From positions 1-64,000 of the forward strand of contig JAUXXJ010000051.1 in NCBI GenBank assembly GCA_030681195.1: a stretch of 64,000 bases of DNA, written 5' to 3'. Under the pieces are notes generated by a model. That model was given only the letters and a program-made list of their open reading frames with translations, was not told the origin of the DNA and made no database searches. The DNA is from Rhodocyclaceae bacterium (GTDB taxonomy: Bacteria > Pseudomonadota > Gammaproteobacteria > Burkholderiales > Rhodocyclaceae). Shown piece by piece: positions 1-7,280 of the stretch. The number at the start of each line of letters is the position of its first letter. Position 1 is the stretch's first letter. The position numbers were made by a program, and so were the translations under genes.

Positions 1-255
1 CTTCTTCGCCGTGGTCAGGTGCTTCATGATTTCCTGCTCGGCGTTGGCCTTGCCTTTGTATTCCTTGGCGGTCTTCTTCAGCGACGGGCCTTTCTTGTTC
101 TTCTCGGGGTTGTGGCACTTGCCGCATTCGTTCTGCTTGAATAGCAGCTTGGCGGCATCCGCATCCACTTCCTGCGCGCTAACCGGCACGGACAGTGCCA
201 ATCCGGCGGAAGCGAAGGCAATCATGAGGGAGCGGGACAGGGAAATCTGTGTCAT
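1..255 (-). CDS. c-type cytochrome, class I, monoheme (3' end beyond window)
   Basis: Reading the minus strand from the ATG at 255 gives a signal peptide (MTQISLSRSLMIAFASAGLALS, cleaved near VSA-QE) and then one heme motif CGKCH at about residues 45-49, followed by a Lys-rich stretch typical of small periplasmic class I cytochromes c. A ribosome site GGAGAA stands just before the ATG. The gene runs off the left edge, so the distal Met ligand is not visible. It diverges from the diheme cytochrome gene at 370, and a perfect FNR-type dyad lies between them, so electron carriage under low oxygen is the likely role. The redox partner cannot be told from this sequence. Confidence 0.85.
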   Translation of the reverse strand, partial: MTQISLSRSLMIAFASAGLALSVPVSAQEVDADAAKLLFKQNECGKCHNPEKNKKGPSLKKTAKEYKGKANAEQEIMKHLTTAKK

Positions 256-320
256 GGTGTTCTCCGAACAGAGTGGGTTGAAAATAGTCACAATTCGACA
301 ATAAAAAACGCGCAAATAAC

Positions 321-334
321 TTGATGGATATCAA
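321..334. promoter_or_regulatory. FNR/Dnr-type binding site
   Basis: TTGATGGATATCAA is an exact TTGAT-N4-ATCAA dyad. It lies 66 bp before the cytochrome gene on the minus strand (start 255) and 36 bp before the one on the plus strand (start 370), so it could serve either or both. The consensus is that of FNR, Anr and Dnr; which factor binds is inference. Confidence 0.75.
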
Positions 335-369
335 GCCGAAACAGCCTACCACTATGCTCGAATCAGCGG

Positions 370-984
370 ATGGCAAACAGACAACATCTTCCAGGGCATC
401 CGAAGCTGACGACAGCTTTTGTCCTCTGCCTGTTGCTTGGCACTTCCGCACTCAGTCACGCTGGCGATCCCCAGGAAATCGTCAAGACCGTCTGTGCTGC
501 ATGTCACGGCATTGACGGCAACAGCGTCGATCCAGCCAATCCGAAACTGGCCGGCATGGATCAGGAGTACCTGATGCGTCAACTCAAGGCATTCGCTGCC
601 GGCAAACGCCGCGATGAAACCATGACCGGCATTATTGCGGGCATCGATCCTCTTGATTTTTCCAGACTGGCGGCGTACTACGGCAAGATGACGCCCACCC
701 CCGGCAAGGTCAATGATGCACAACTTGCTACCAAGGGGAAAGCGCTCTATGACGATGGAAATACCGATAGCGGCGTTCCGGCCTGCGCAGGTTGCCATCA
801 GCCGGATGGGCGGGGCAACGCCCGTTTTCCACGCGTCGCCGGTCAGCATCAAGCTTATGCTCTCAAGCAACTGGCCGACTACAAGAGCGGACGGCGCGCG
901 ACTGACCCCTTGATGACCACGGTAGGCAAGCGTTTGACGGTCGATGAAGCCAAGGCCCTGGCTGAATACATGGCCGGCCTCTGA
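370..984 (+). CDS. diheme cytochrome c, c4-like
   Basis: A 204-residue exported protein with an N-terminal hydrophobic signal (FVLCLLLGTSALSHA-GD) and two heme motifs, CAACH near residue 43 and CAGCH near residue 138, one in each of two similar halves. Each half carries the PKLAG/PRVAGQ signature that follows the heme motif in cytochrome c4. The family shuttles electrons in the periplasm to terminal oxidases and nitrogen-oxide reductases. The gene is followed after 8 bp by a second diheme cytochrome of the same type, so the two form an operon. No strong ribosome site precedes the ATG; the start is set by the signal peptide. It sits just downstream of an FNR-type box. Confidence 0.85.
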   Translation: MANRQHLPGHPKLTTAFVLCLLLGTSALSHAGDPQEIVKTVCAACHGIDGNSVDPANPKLAGMDQEYLMRQLKAFAAGKRRDETMTGIIAGIDPLDFSRLAAYYGKMTPTPGKVNDAQLATKGKALYDDGNTDSGVPACAGCHQPDGRGNARFPRVAGQHQAYALKQLADYKSGRRATDPLMTTVGKRLTVDEAKALAEYMAGL

Positions 985-992
985 AGGAGACG

Positions 993-1652
993 ATGGTGAT
1001 GCATGGTTTTTCTGCTTTCTTGTTTGCCGCCTTCGGCTGCACCCTGGCCATCGCCGAACCCCAATGGAATGCCAGCTATGCCGAAAAAACCGAGGCACTC
1101 TCCCTCAAGGGGGATGTGACCCGCGGTGAGGCGGCTTTCGTCATCTGTCAGGGCTGCCACCGCGTCGGTGCGCTAGGCCGGGCCGACGGCAGCTATCCGC
1201 GTCTTGCCGGGCAACACACCAGCGTATTGATCAAGCAACTGACCGATGTCCGTTCCGGACGGCGCAGCAACGCGAAGATGCTCCCTTTTGCCGACCACTC
1301 GGCACTGTCCGTGCAGGACATTGCCGATATCGCCGCCTTCCTTCAGCAGTTGCCGGTGCCTGCCGATCAGGGCCAGGGCAGCGGCGGCGATCTGGCGCTG
1401 GGCTTCAAACTTTACGCGAAAGATTGCGTGACCTGTCATGGCGAGCGAGGGGAGGGCAAGGCCGACCAGTTCTATCCGCGCCTGTCCGGGCAGCACTATC
1501 GCTACCTGCTGCGAGAAAACCAGCTGATCCGCGATGGCGGGCGGCGCAACGCCAACCCCAAAATGGCGGACGCGATCCGGCATTACAGCGACGAGGACCT
1601 AGCTGCGGTGGCCGATTACATCTCACGCCTGCCGCTTGCACCGGCGCGCTAA
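993..1652 (+). CDS. diheme cytochrome c, c4-like (second copy)
   Basis: A 219-residue exported protein with signal peptide (AFLFAAFGCTLAIA-EP) and two heme motifs, CQGCH near residue 52 and CVTCH near 146. The YPRLAGQH and YPRLSGQH signatures after each heme are typical of cytochrome c4-type proteins. AAGGAG stands just before the ATG at 993; a second in-frame ATG lies six bases on. It follows the first diheme gene closely. The two proteins share the fold but not close sequence, so they may serve different acceptors. The gene ends 6 bp from the convergent DUF1566 gene. Confidence 0.85.
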   Translation: MVMHGFSAFLFAAFGCTLAIAEPQWNASYAEKTEALSLKGDVTRGEAAFVICQGCHRVGALGRADGSYPRLAGQHTSVLIKQLTDVRSGRRSNAKMLPFADHSALSVQDIADIAAFLQQLPVPADQGQGSGGDLALGFKLYAKDCVTCHGERGEGKADQFYPRLSGQHYRYLLRENQLIRDGGRRNANPKMADAIRHYSDEDLAAVADYISRLPLAPAR

Positions 1653-1658
1653 CTCCGG

Positions 1659-2258
1659 TCAGGGTTTGGGCTGGCCGCGCACCAACCGAACCGCTGCCGC
1701 AGCGGCACTGTTTCCTGCGAGGATCATGCCGTGTTCGAAACTGACGAACATCGCTCCGCCCACTTCAAGCGCGACGTAGGTGCCAGTCCAGTAGTAATCG
1801 GCCAGTGAATTCGGGAAAAATCGCTCGTCGATCTTCTTCGGCAATTCGGGACGCAGCAGGCCGGCCAGTTCGTCGGCAGTCGGCAGTCGCCAGTCGTTGA
1901 AACCACACAAGCGGCGCTGGTTGGTGGCGACGACAATGCCGGTCGTATCGCAACTGCCCTTGTGCGTGCAACTGCCGCCATCGGCATATCCGACCGGGAA
2001 CCCCTCGGCCTGCTTGGTCCTGTCATACCAGGTGTAGCTCCAGCGCTTGTCGCCCGGCCCCTTGTCATCCGTCTTGACTTCCCAGACCAGGCCGGTGGTG
2101 GTATCGAGGACGCAAGGATGGGGGCGGGCACCCGACTTCGGCACCGTTTTTTTGCCCTTGGCATCAAGCGCTACATAGCTTGACGATTCAGCCAGGGCTG
2201 CGGCTGGCAGCAATATCAATGGTAGCGAAACGGCAAGGGAGCGTAGTGTGAATAGCAT
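1659..2258 (-). CDS. exported DUF1566-domain protein
   Basis: A 199-residue protein with a clear signal peptide (RSLAVSLPLILLPAAALA-ES) followed by a DUF1566 (Lcl C-terminal-like) domain: TGLVWEVKTDD, CGFNDWRLPTADELAGLL and the YYWTGTY strand near the C-terminus are its usual landmarks. Four Cys suggest disulfides in the periplasm. Function of the domain is not established. The ATG overlaps the stop codon of the ccmI-like gene by one base (TGATG), so it is translationally coupled and is the last gene of the nitrite reductase/ccmF/ccmI unit. An upstream in-frame extension to 2438 lies in ccmI and is rejected as the start. Confidence 0.75.
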   Translation of the reverse strand: MLFTLRSLAVSLPLILLPAAALAESSSYVALDAKGKKTVPKSGARPHPCVLDTTTGLVWEVKTDDKGPGDKRWSYTWYDRTKQAEGFPVGYADGGSCTHKGSCDTTGIVVATNQRRLCGFNDWRLPTADELAGLLRPELPKKIDERFFPNSLADYYWTGTYVALEVGGAMFVSFEHGMILAGNSAAAAAVRLVRGQPKP

Positions 2259-2980
2259 CAGTGTGGCGCTTTCTTCGCTTCGGCCGGCGGCTTCGGTAAG
2301 GGCATGCCGGTACCGCCGAGGCTGAGATCCAGCTTTCTTTCTGCGGTACTGACCCCTTGGGCGATCGCCTCGTGATGCTCTGTGTCTTTCGGTATTTTCT
2401 TGAGCAAACGGCGCCAGTAATGCAGTGCTTCGGCCCATTTCTCTTTCTGGAAGGCGGCCAGGCCGGCCAGTTCCAGCGCTTTTTCCTCTTCGTAACTGAT
2501 CTCCAGCGCTTCCTGGATCAGTTCCAGTGGCCGCCCCTCCAGACCGCCCTGTTTGAGCGCCATCGCTTCGGCATACTGGGCAATGATGCGTGCATCTTTG
2601 GGGGCCTGTGTCGTCGCCTTGCGCAACACCGCTTCGGCCTCGGCATAACGGTCGAAAGCAATGTAGGCGCGGCCGAGCGCATACCAGCCCTCAGGGTCGT
2701 TAGGCGTGGCTTTCAGCTTGTCTTCCAGCGCCTTCACCATGCCGTCGACGTCGTAGTTGGTCTGGGCCTGGATCAGCGCCTGCTCCGTAAGGATGCCGGG
2801 GGCGCCAAGATAGAGATACAGACCGACCGTTACTGCCGGCAGCACGCCCAACACCCCCAGCGCCGACCAGCGAACTTTGTTGCGCCGTCCCGCCAGCGCC
2901 GACTTTTGCCGCCACAAGGGCAGCAGCAGGAACAGCAGCGCAACGACGATAAATGCCCCTACCCAGATCCACAGACTCAT
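2258..2980 (-). CDS. ccmI: cytochrome c biogenesis protein CcmI/NrfG-like (TPR)
   Basis: A 240-residue protein with two N-terminal membrane helices (residues 3-22 and about 38-60) and a periplasmic TPR region (GWYALGRAYIAFDRYAEAEAVLRKAT). CcmI presents apocytochrome c to the heme lyase; in the E. coli nrf operon NrfG does this for the CxxCK site of nitrite reductase. It overlaps ccmF by 4 bp (ATGA). No ccmG or ccmH lies between or near, so this is not the ordinary ccm operon; a role dedicated to the octaheme reductase upstream is inferred. The cytoplasmic loop KSALAGR is encoded by a copy of the dispersed 24-bp element. Confidence 0.82.
   Translation of the reverse strand: MSLWIWVGAFIVVALLFLLLPLWRQKSALAGRRNKVRWSALGVLGVLPAVTVGLYLYLGAPGILTEQALIQAQTNYDVDGMVKALEDKLKATPNDPEGWYALGRAYIAFDRYAEAEAVLRKATTQAPKDARIIAQYAEAMALKQGGLEGRPLELIQEALEISYEEEKALELAGLAAFQKEKWAEALHYWRRLLKKIPKDTEHHEAIAQGVSTAERKLDLSLGGTGMPLPKPPAEAKKAPH
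2884..2907 (+). repeat. dispersed 24-bp element, copy 1
   Basis: Exact consensus copy (starts GCCGTCCCGCC, ends CGCCGACTTTT). It lies antisense within ccmI and encodes KSALAGR in the loop between the two membrane helices. Confidence 0.9.
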
Positions 2981-4887
2981 TCCTTTGCTCCTTGCTTACG
3001 TACGCCCAAGGCAGCCAGCAAACCACCCAAGGCCATCAACAGCGCCCCACCCCACAACCAACCAACGAAGGGCTTCAGATACAACTGCATGCTCCAGACG
3101 CCGCCCGGCAACGGCTCGCCCATGGCGACATAAACATCGCCAGCGAAACCGTAACGGATTGCTGCCTCGGTCATCGTCATATTGGATTTCAGATAGATGC
3201 GCTTTTCGGGCAGCAGGGTAGCAACTGTCTGGCCGTTACTTTTCAACTCAACCGTCCCGCGCATGGCGGAATAGTTCGGGCCCGGCACTTCCGCCGCGCC
3301 GCGGAAGACAAACTCGTAGCGGCCGAGACTGGCCGTATCGCCCGTTTCCATGGCGACCGTCTTCTCGCTCTGGTAAGCCGACACCAGCCCCATGCCGATG
3401 ATGCCGATGGCCAGCCCGACGTGAGCGCAGCCCATACCATACGTGGAAAGTGGCAAACTGCCCACCGCGCGCCGCCGCGCGACCAGACCCGACACGGTGG
3501 CCAGGATCATCCAGGCTGCCAGCACTAAACCCAGCGCCGCCTGCCAACGCCATGCGTCGAAGGCGAAAGGCAAGGCTAGGCCGATCAGCACGGCGACAGC
3601 AGCCTGCCAGCGCAAGCGCGGCAGTAGTTCCCGCAGACTTTCCTGCCCCCAGCGCATCCACGGCGCAATCCCCAGCAGCAATAGCACCGGAACCATCATC
3701 GGCACAAACACCGCGTTGAAATACGGTGGCCCGACGGAGATTTTGCCGAGGCCGAAGGCATCGAGTATCAGCGGATACAGGGTGCCCAGCAGGACGGTAG
3801 CCAGTGCTGCTAACAGCAGGACGTTGCCGGTCAGCATCGCCGTTTCGCGCGAAATCATGCTGAAGTTGCCCACGGTCTTCACCGCACTGGCACGCTTGGC
3901 GAAAAGAATCAGCGATGCGCCGATCAGGATGCAAAGGAAGATCAGGATGAACAGGCCGCGCAAGGGATCAAGCGCAAAGGCATGCACCGAGGAGAGCACG
4001 CCGGAACGGACCAGGAAGGTGCCGACCAGCGACAGGGCGAAGGCGGTCAGCGCGAGGAAAACGGTCCACACGCGCAAGGCACCGCGCTGTTCGGTCACCA
4101 TCAGCGAATGTAGCAGTGCCGTGCCAGCAAGCCAGGGCATCAGCGAGGCGTTCTCGCTCGGATCCCAGAACCACCAGCCACCCCAGCCCAGTTCGTAGTA
4201 AGCCCACCAGGAACCGACCATGATGCCGAGCGTGAGGAACACCCAGGCCATCAGCGTCCACGGACGCACCCAACGCGCCCAGGCCGCGTCGAGCCTGCCC
4301 GAGATGAGTGCGGCGATAGCGAAGGCGAAAGCCACCGAGAAACCGACATAGCCCATGTAAAGCAGCGGCGGGTGAATGATCATGCCCGGGTCCTGCAACA
4401 GCGGATTCAGGTCGCTGCCGTTCGCCGGCGGCGGATGCAGGCGCATGAAGGGATTGGAGGTGAACAGGAGGTAGGCGAGAAAGCAGAAGCTCAGCAGACC
4501 CATGATGCCGATCACGCGAGCGTGCAAATCGGCAGGCAACTTGCGCCCCAGCAGAACGACCGCAACGGTCCAGGCCGACATCAGCAGAGTCCACAACAGG
4601 AAGGAGCCTTCGTGCGAGCCCCAGGCTGCCGTGATGCGGTATTCGACCGGCAGGAAACGCGACGAATGGTCGGCGACGTTCATCACGGAAAAGTCGTTAA
4701 CCAGAAACGACCAGACGAGGACGAGAAAGCCCACGGCGACAAACAGCAACTGGCCGGCGGCAGCGCCACGCGCCATGGCCATCCACGCCGGGGTGTCGCG
4801 GGAGGCGCCGGTCAATCCGAGGATGCCTTGCAGCAAAGCCAGTTGCAAGGCGACGATCAGGGCGGCATGGCCAAGTTCAGGAATCAT
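2977..4887 (-). CDS. ccmF: heme lyase subunit CcmF/NrfE-type
   Basis: A 636-residue polytopic membrane protein. The heme-handling WWD signature (GWGGWWFWDPSENASLMPWL, near residues 234-253) and flanking conserved His (SHEGS near 91, HPPLLYMGY near 172) mark it as the CcmF/NrfE family, which with CcmH and CcmI ligates heme b to apocytochrome c in the periplasm. Length is typical. It follows the octaheme nitrite reductase gene after 66 bp containing a hairpin terminator, and overlaps the ccmI-like gene by 4 bp. This order (CxxCK nitrite reductase, CcmF paralogue, TPR partner) mirrors nrfA-nrfE-nrfG logic, so a lyase specialised for the CxxCK heme is likely but not proven; a housekeeping ccmF elsewhere would support it. 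Confidence 0.9.
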   Translation of the reverse strand: MIPELGHAALIVALQLALLQGILGLTGASRDTPAWMAMARGAAAGQLLFVAVGFLVLVWSFLVNDFSVMNVADHSSRFLPVEYRITAAWGSHEGSFLLWTLLMSAWTVAVVLLGRKLPADLHARVIGIMGLLSFCFLAYLLFTSNPFMRLHPPPANGSDLNPLLQDPGMIIHPPLLYMGYVGFSVAFAFAIAALISGRLDAAWARWVRPWTLMAWVFLTLGIMVGSWWAYYELGWGGWWFWDPSENASLMPWLAGTALLHSLMVTEQRGALRVWTVFLALTAFALSLVGTFLVRSGVLSSVHAFALDPLRGLFILIFLCILIGASLILFAKRASAVKTVGNFSMISRETAMLTGNVLLLAALATVLLGTLYPLILDAFGLGKISVGPPYFNAVFVPMMVPVLLLLGIAPWMRWGQESLRELLPRLRWQAAVAVLIGLALPFAFDAWRWQAALGLVLAAWMILATVSGLVARRRAVGSLPLSTYGMGCAHVGLAIGIIGMGLVSAYQSEKTVAMETGDTASLGRYEFVFRGAAEVPGPNYSAMRGTVELKSNGQTVATLLPEKRIYLKSNMTMTEAAIRYGFAGDVYVAMGEPLPGGVWSMQLYLKPFVGWLWGGALLMALGGLLAALGVRKQGAKE

Positions 4888-4901
4888 GATTCAGCTCGAT
4901 G

Positions 4902-4932
4902 AAAAAAACAGGGGCGCGGAATTCCGCGCCCC
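4902..4932 (-). terminator. intrinsic terminator between nitrite reductase and ccmF
   Basis: A perfect palindrome with 11-bp arms (4911-4932, GGGGCGCGGAA and its complement) is followed on the minus strand by a T-rich tract (TG then T7). It lies 21 bp after the reductase stop and just before ccmF, so it probably lets only part of the transcripts read on into ccmF-ccmI. Confidence 0.75.
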
Positions 4933-4953
4933 GATGCTACCGTTTCTACAGAA

Positions 4954-6732
4954 CTACTTGGCGGCCGCTACCGGAGGTGCCTTCAGGGCGGCGATCGCGT
5001 CGTTCAGCGCCTTGATGCCGGCCTGCGAGTGATTCACCGACTCGGTCAGCGACTGGCGCGCCTGTTGTGGGTTGTGGAAGCCGACGGAGTTCTCGGCCGT
5101 CCACCATTCCCAACGGGTCTGCGCTTCGTCGTGTGACTTCTGCGCCGCCTTGACCGCCTCGGAGTTGCGCGGCACGCCGGCGTCGTAGGCGCGTACAAAG
5201 GTGTCGATCAACTGGGCCAGCCAGAACTCGGCTTTGACGACCTTGCCGCGGGTGTAGGACTGAATCGCGTCGATCTGGTACTTGGCATTCTCCTCGGTCA
5301 TCTCACCGTGGCACTTCACGCAAGTTTCCTTGAGCATCTTGCGCGGCGACTGCTGCTGGTGATCGGTGAAGGTCTTGCCGTTCTTCTCGATCTTCTTCAT
5401 ATGGCAGTCCTTGCACTCGACGCCTTCGCGCTCATGCTTGGACATCCAGAAGGTCTCGGCTTCCGGGTGCTGGATCTTCGACAATGCGGAGCCAGTGATG
5501 GCGTGACGGAAGTCCTTGAAGTTGCCAAACTTCTCGCGCATCTTGGTGTTGTAGTCGAAGACGTTCGTCCATTGGAACAGGTTGGTGCGCTGGTCGGCCA
5601 TGGTGACCGGCTTGTCCTTGCCATCCGGGCCTGCATTCGGCTCGAAGCCGGGGTTGCAGTTGTACTCGACGTGGCACTGGGCGCACATCAGGTTGGAGTC
5701 GGGCTTGGACAGCAGGCCAATGGCGCGGAAACCGTCGCGGAATACCACCTTCTTCATCGGGTTCTTGGCGCTCTTTTCCTTGTCGTACGGATAGGTGCCT
5801 TCGCCGCGATCAACCACTGCCTGGATAAGGCCGTCACGCGCGACGCGCGGGGCGGACGAATGCGGGTCGTGACACATGAAGCAGTTCAGCGCATGGTTGA
5901 TGGCCTTGGCAAACTCGGCCGGCTTGGAAACGCGGCTCCACTTGGCCTTCGGGTCAGGGTCACCCATATACTTCCACTTCAGGATGTTGTCGAAGGATTT
6001 GCAGTTCATGCAGACCGGGTTGGCCGCAGTGGCCACCTGAGGCATGAAGGCCTTCTGGTCCGTGGTGCCGGGTTCCTTGTCGACCAGCATGGTGCTCCAC
6101 ATGTCCGACACGGCGCTCTTGGCGTCGGTGATGTAGGTCCAGTCCTTGAGCTGGAAGCGGCCACCGTAGGCACGATCCACGATAATGTGATCGAGAGTCA
6201 TGAAGATGTGGCTACGCGGCTCGGCGTGTTCGCGGGTAAAGCCGTGCGGCTGCATCAACTTGTCAAACATCGGCGAAACACTGCGGGGCTGGGCTTTTTC
6301 CACTTTCGCGTGCGAGTCGTAGTTCATCGTCGCGAAGGTGTTGAGCTGCTCCTGGTGACAGGTGCCGCAAGCGTGGTGGTCGACGCGAGTGCCGATTGAG
6401 GCTTCCGTCGGCGCCTTCGGCTTGCCTTCCAGCTTGAGGTGCTCATCCGAGCCGGTGTGGCAGTAGGCGCAGTTCACATCGGCATGCTTGCTGCTGACAT
6501 GAAACTCCTTGATGTCCTTGTGACAACTGTAGCAGTTATTGACATCGACGAAGTTAATCTTGGTCTTGGCCGAATTCGGCAACGAACCCTTGATTTGGCC
6601 AATCGTTGAATCCTGCTGCTTGGCATAGGCCGGATCGAGTTTCTGGGCCATGGCCCCGGACATGCCGAACACTGCGGCGGCGCATAGCGCTGCCGTGCCA
6701 GCAATCTTGCGCATCAAACCACTTGCTCCCAT
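4954..6732 (-). CDS. octaheme cytochrome c nitrite reductase (ONR/TvNiR type)
   Basis: A 592-residue periplasmic multiheme protein with a signal peptide (AALCAAAVFGMSGAMA-QK). Heme motifs in order: CYSCH 67, CAYCH 88, CGTCH 122, CMNCK 241, CFMCH 284, CAQCH 350, CKDCH 440, CVKCH 471. Seven CxxCH plus a fourth-position CxxCK is the pattern of the octaheme nitrite reductase of Thioalkalivibrio (TvNiR), which reduces nitrite to ammonium. Further matches: CHVEYNC puts Tyr357 two residues before Cys359, as in the Tyr-Cys crosslink of TvNiR, and Gln421-His422 (IQHPE) matches the active-site pair. Pentaheme NrfA is shorter with five hemes. Start at 6732 has GGGAGAAG upstream; Met7 is an alternative. 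An FNR-type box lies 78 bp upstream. The dedicated ccmF/ccmI genes follow. Confidence 0.88.
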   Translation of the reverse strand: MGASGLMRKIAGTAALCAAAVFGMSGAMAQKLDPAYAKQQDSTIGQIKGSLPNSAKTKINFVDVNNCYSCHKDIKEFHVSSKHADVNCAYCHTGSDEHLKLEGKPKAPTEASIGTRVDHHACGTCHQEQLNTFATMNYDSHAKVEKAQPRSVSPMFDKLMQPHGFTREHAEPRSHIFMTLDHIIVDRAYGGRFQLKDWTYITDAKSAVSDMWSTMLVDKEPGTTDQKAFMPQVATAANPVCMNCKSFDNILKWKYMGDPDPKAKWSRVSKPAEFAKAINHALNCFMCHDPHSSAPRVARDGLIQAVVDRGEGTYPYDKEKSAKNPMKKVVFRDGFRAIGLLSKPDSNLMCAQCHVEYNCNPGFEPNAGPDGKDKPVTMADQRTNLFQWTNVFDYNTKMREKFGNFKDFRHAITGSALSKIQHPEAETFWMSKHEREGVECKDCHMKKIEKNGKTFTDHQQQSPRKMLKETCVKCHGEMTEENAKYQIDAIQSYTRGKVVKAEFWLAQLIDTFVRAYDAGVPRNSEAVKAAQKSHDEAQTRWEWWTAENSVGFHNPQQARQSLTESVNHSQAGIKALNDAIAALKAPPVAAAK

Positions 6733-6809
6733 TTTTCTTCTCCCAGTAAATTTGTAGGGAATGCCACTACCCCTAGTAGGGAGTCTAGGAAGCAGTCATG
6801 CCAATTTCC

Positions 6810-6823
6810 TTGATACGGGTCAA
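6810..6823. promoter_or_regulatory. FNR/Dnr-type site before the octaheme nitrite reductase
   Basis: TTGATACGGGTCAA matches TTGAT-N4-ATCAA at nine of ten positions. It is centred about 84 bp before the reductase ATG in the 102-bp gap to the SirB-like gene. A single NarL-like heptamer TACCCCT (6768-6774) lies nearer the start, without a proper inverted partner. Confidence 0.65.
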
Positions 6824-6834
6824 GAAAAAACAGG

Positions 6835-7245
6835 TCAAACGAAGATCGGCAACAGGAACCCTACGGGATGCTTGCTCAAGGCCACAGAGATAATCCAGCC
6901 GAATACAACAACCGCCATGAGGCCAGCAGCGATCCGCAGCCTGGCCGGACGCCCCGCCGTCAGCGCCAACGAACCCAGTATGATGTATGCAATGAGCCCA
7001 AGCACTTTCGCCGTCAGCCAAGCATCGACAAACGGATACTGGCCGATCCGCACAGCCAGCACAAGCGCTGCCACCAGTAGGACCGTGTCATTGACATGCG
7101 GTAGCCACCGCAGCTTTCCGGAAAGCCGTCCCGCCAGCGCCGACTTTTTGGCCAGCCCCAGTCGCAAGACCCCGCGCAGACAAAACCCGCCGATACTGAG
7201 TATCACGCATGCCACATGCAGGTGTTTGATCAACGTATAGGACAC
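6835..7245 (-). CDS. SirB-family inner membrane protein
   Basis: A 136-residue, mostly hydrophobic protein with four predicted membrane helices; YTLIKHLHVACVILSIGGF at the N-terminus and the later WLTAKVLGLIAYIILG segment are typical of the SirB2 family, whose biochemical role is unknown. The start is taken as GTG at 7245 because AAGGAGG lies eight bases before it; no in-frame ATG fits. The gene is followed by the nitrite reductase promoter region and diverges from the Dnr-like regulator at 7281. Residues KKSALAGR between helices 1 and 2 come from a copy of the 24-bp element. Confidence 0.72.
   Translation of the reverse strand: MSYTLIKHLHVACVILSIGGFCLRGVLRLGLAKKSALAGRLSGKLRWLPHVNDTVLLVAALVLAVRIGQYPFVDAWLTAKVLGLIAYIILGSLALTAGRPARLRIAAGLMAVVVFGWIISVALSKHPVGFLLPIFV
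7125..7148 (+). repeat. dispersed 24-bp element, copy 2
   Basis: Exact consensus copy, antisense within the SirB-family gene, encoding KSALAGR in a loop between membrane helices. The T run extends to five. Confidence 0.9.
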
Positions 7246-7280
7246 TTGCCATACCTCCTTGAATTTTTGACTGCACCCCC

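Noticed and set aside
5308-6399. A 363-codon plus-strand frame opposite the octaheme reductase
   Set aside because: It covers the heme motifs of a clear gene and shows only the His/Leu/Val-rich composition of an antisense shadow.
6768-6782. NarL-type heptamer before the octaheme reductase as a full operator
   Set aside because: Only one half-site (TACCCCT) fits; the facing TAGGGAG does not match, so no NarL site is claimed as a feature.
7230-7237. TTGATCAA near the SirB-like start as an FNR site
   Set aside because: The two halves are adjacent with no 4-bp spacer, so it is not an FNR dyad.
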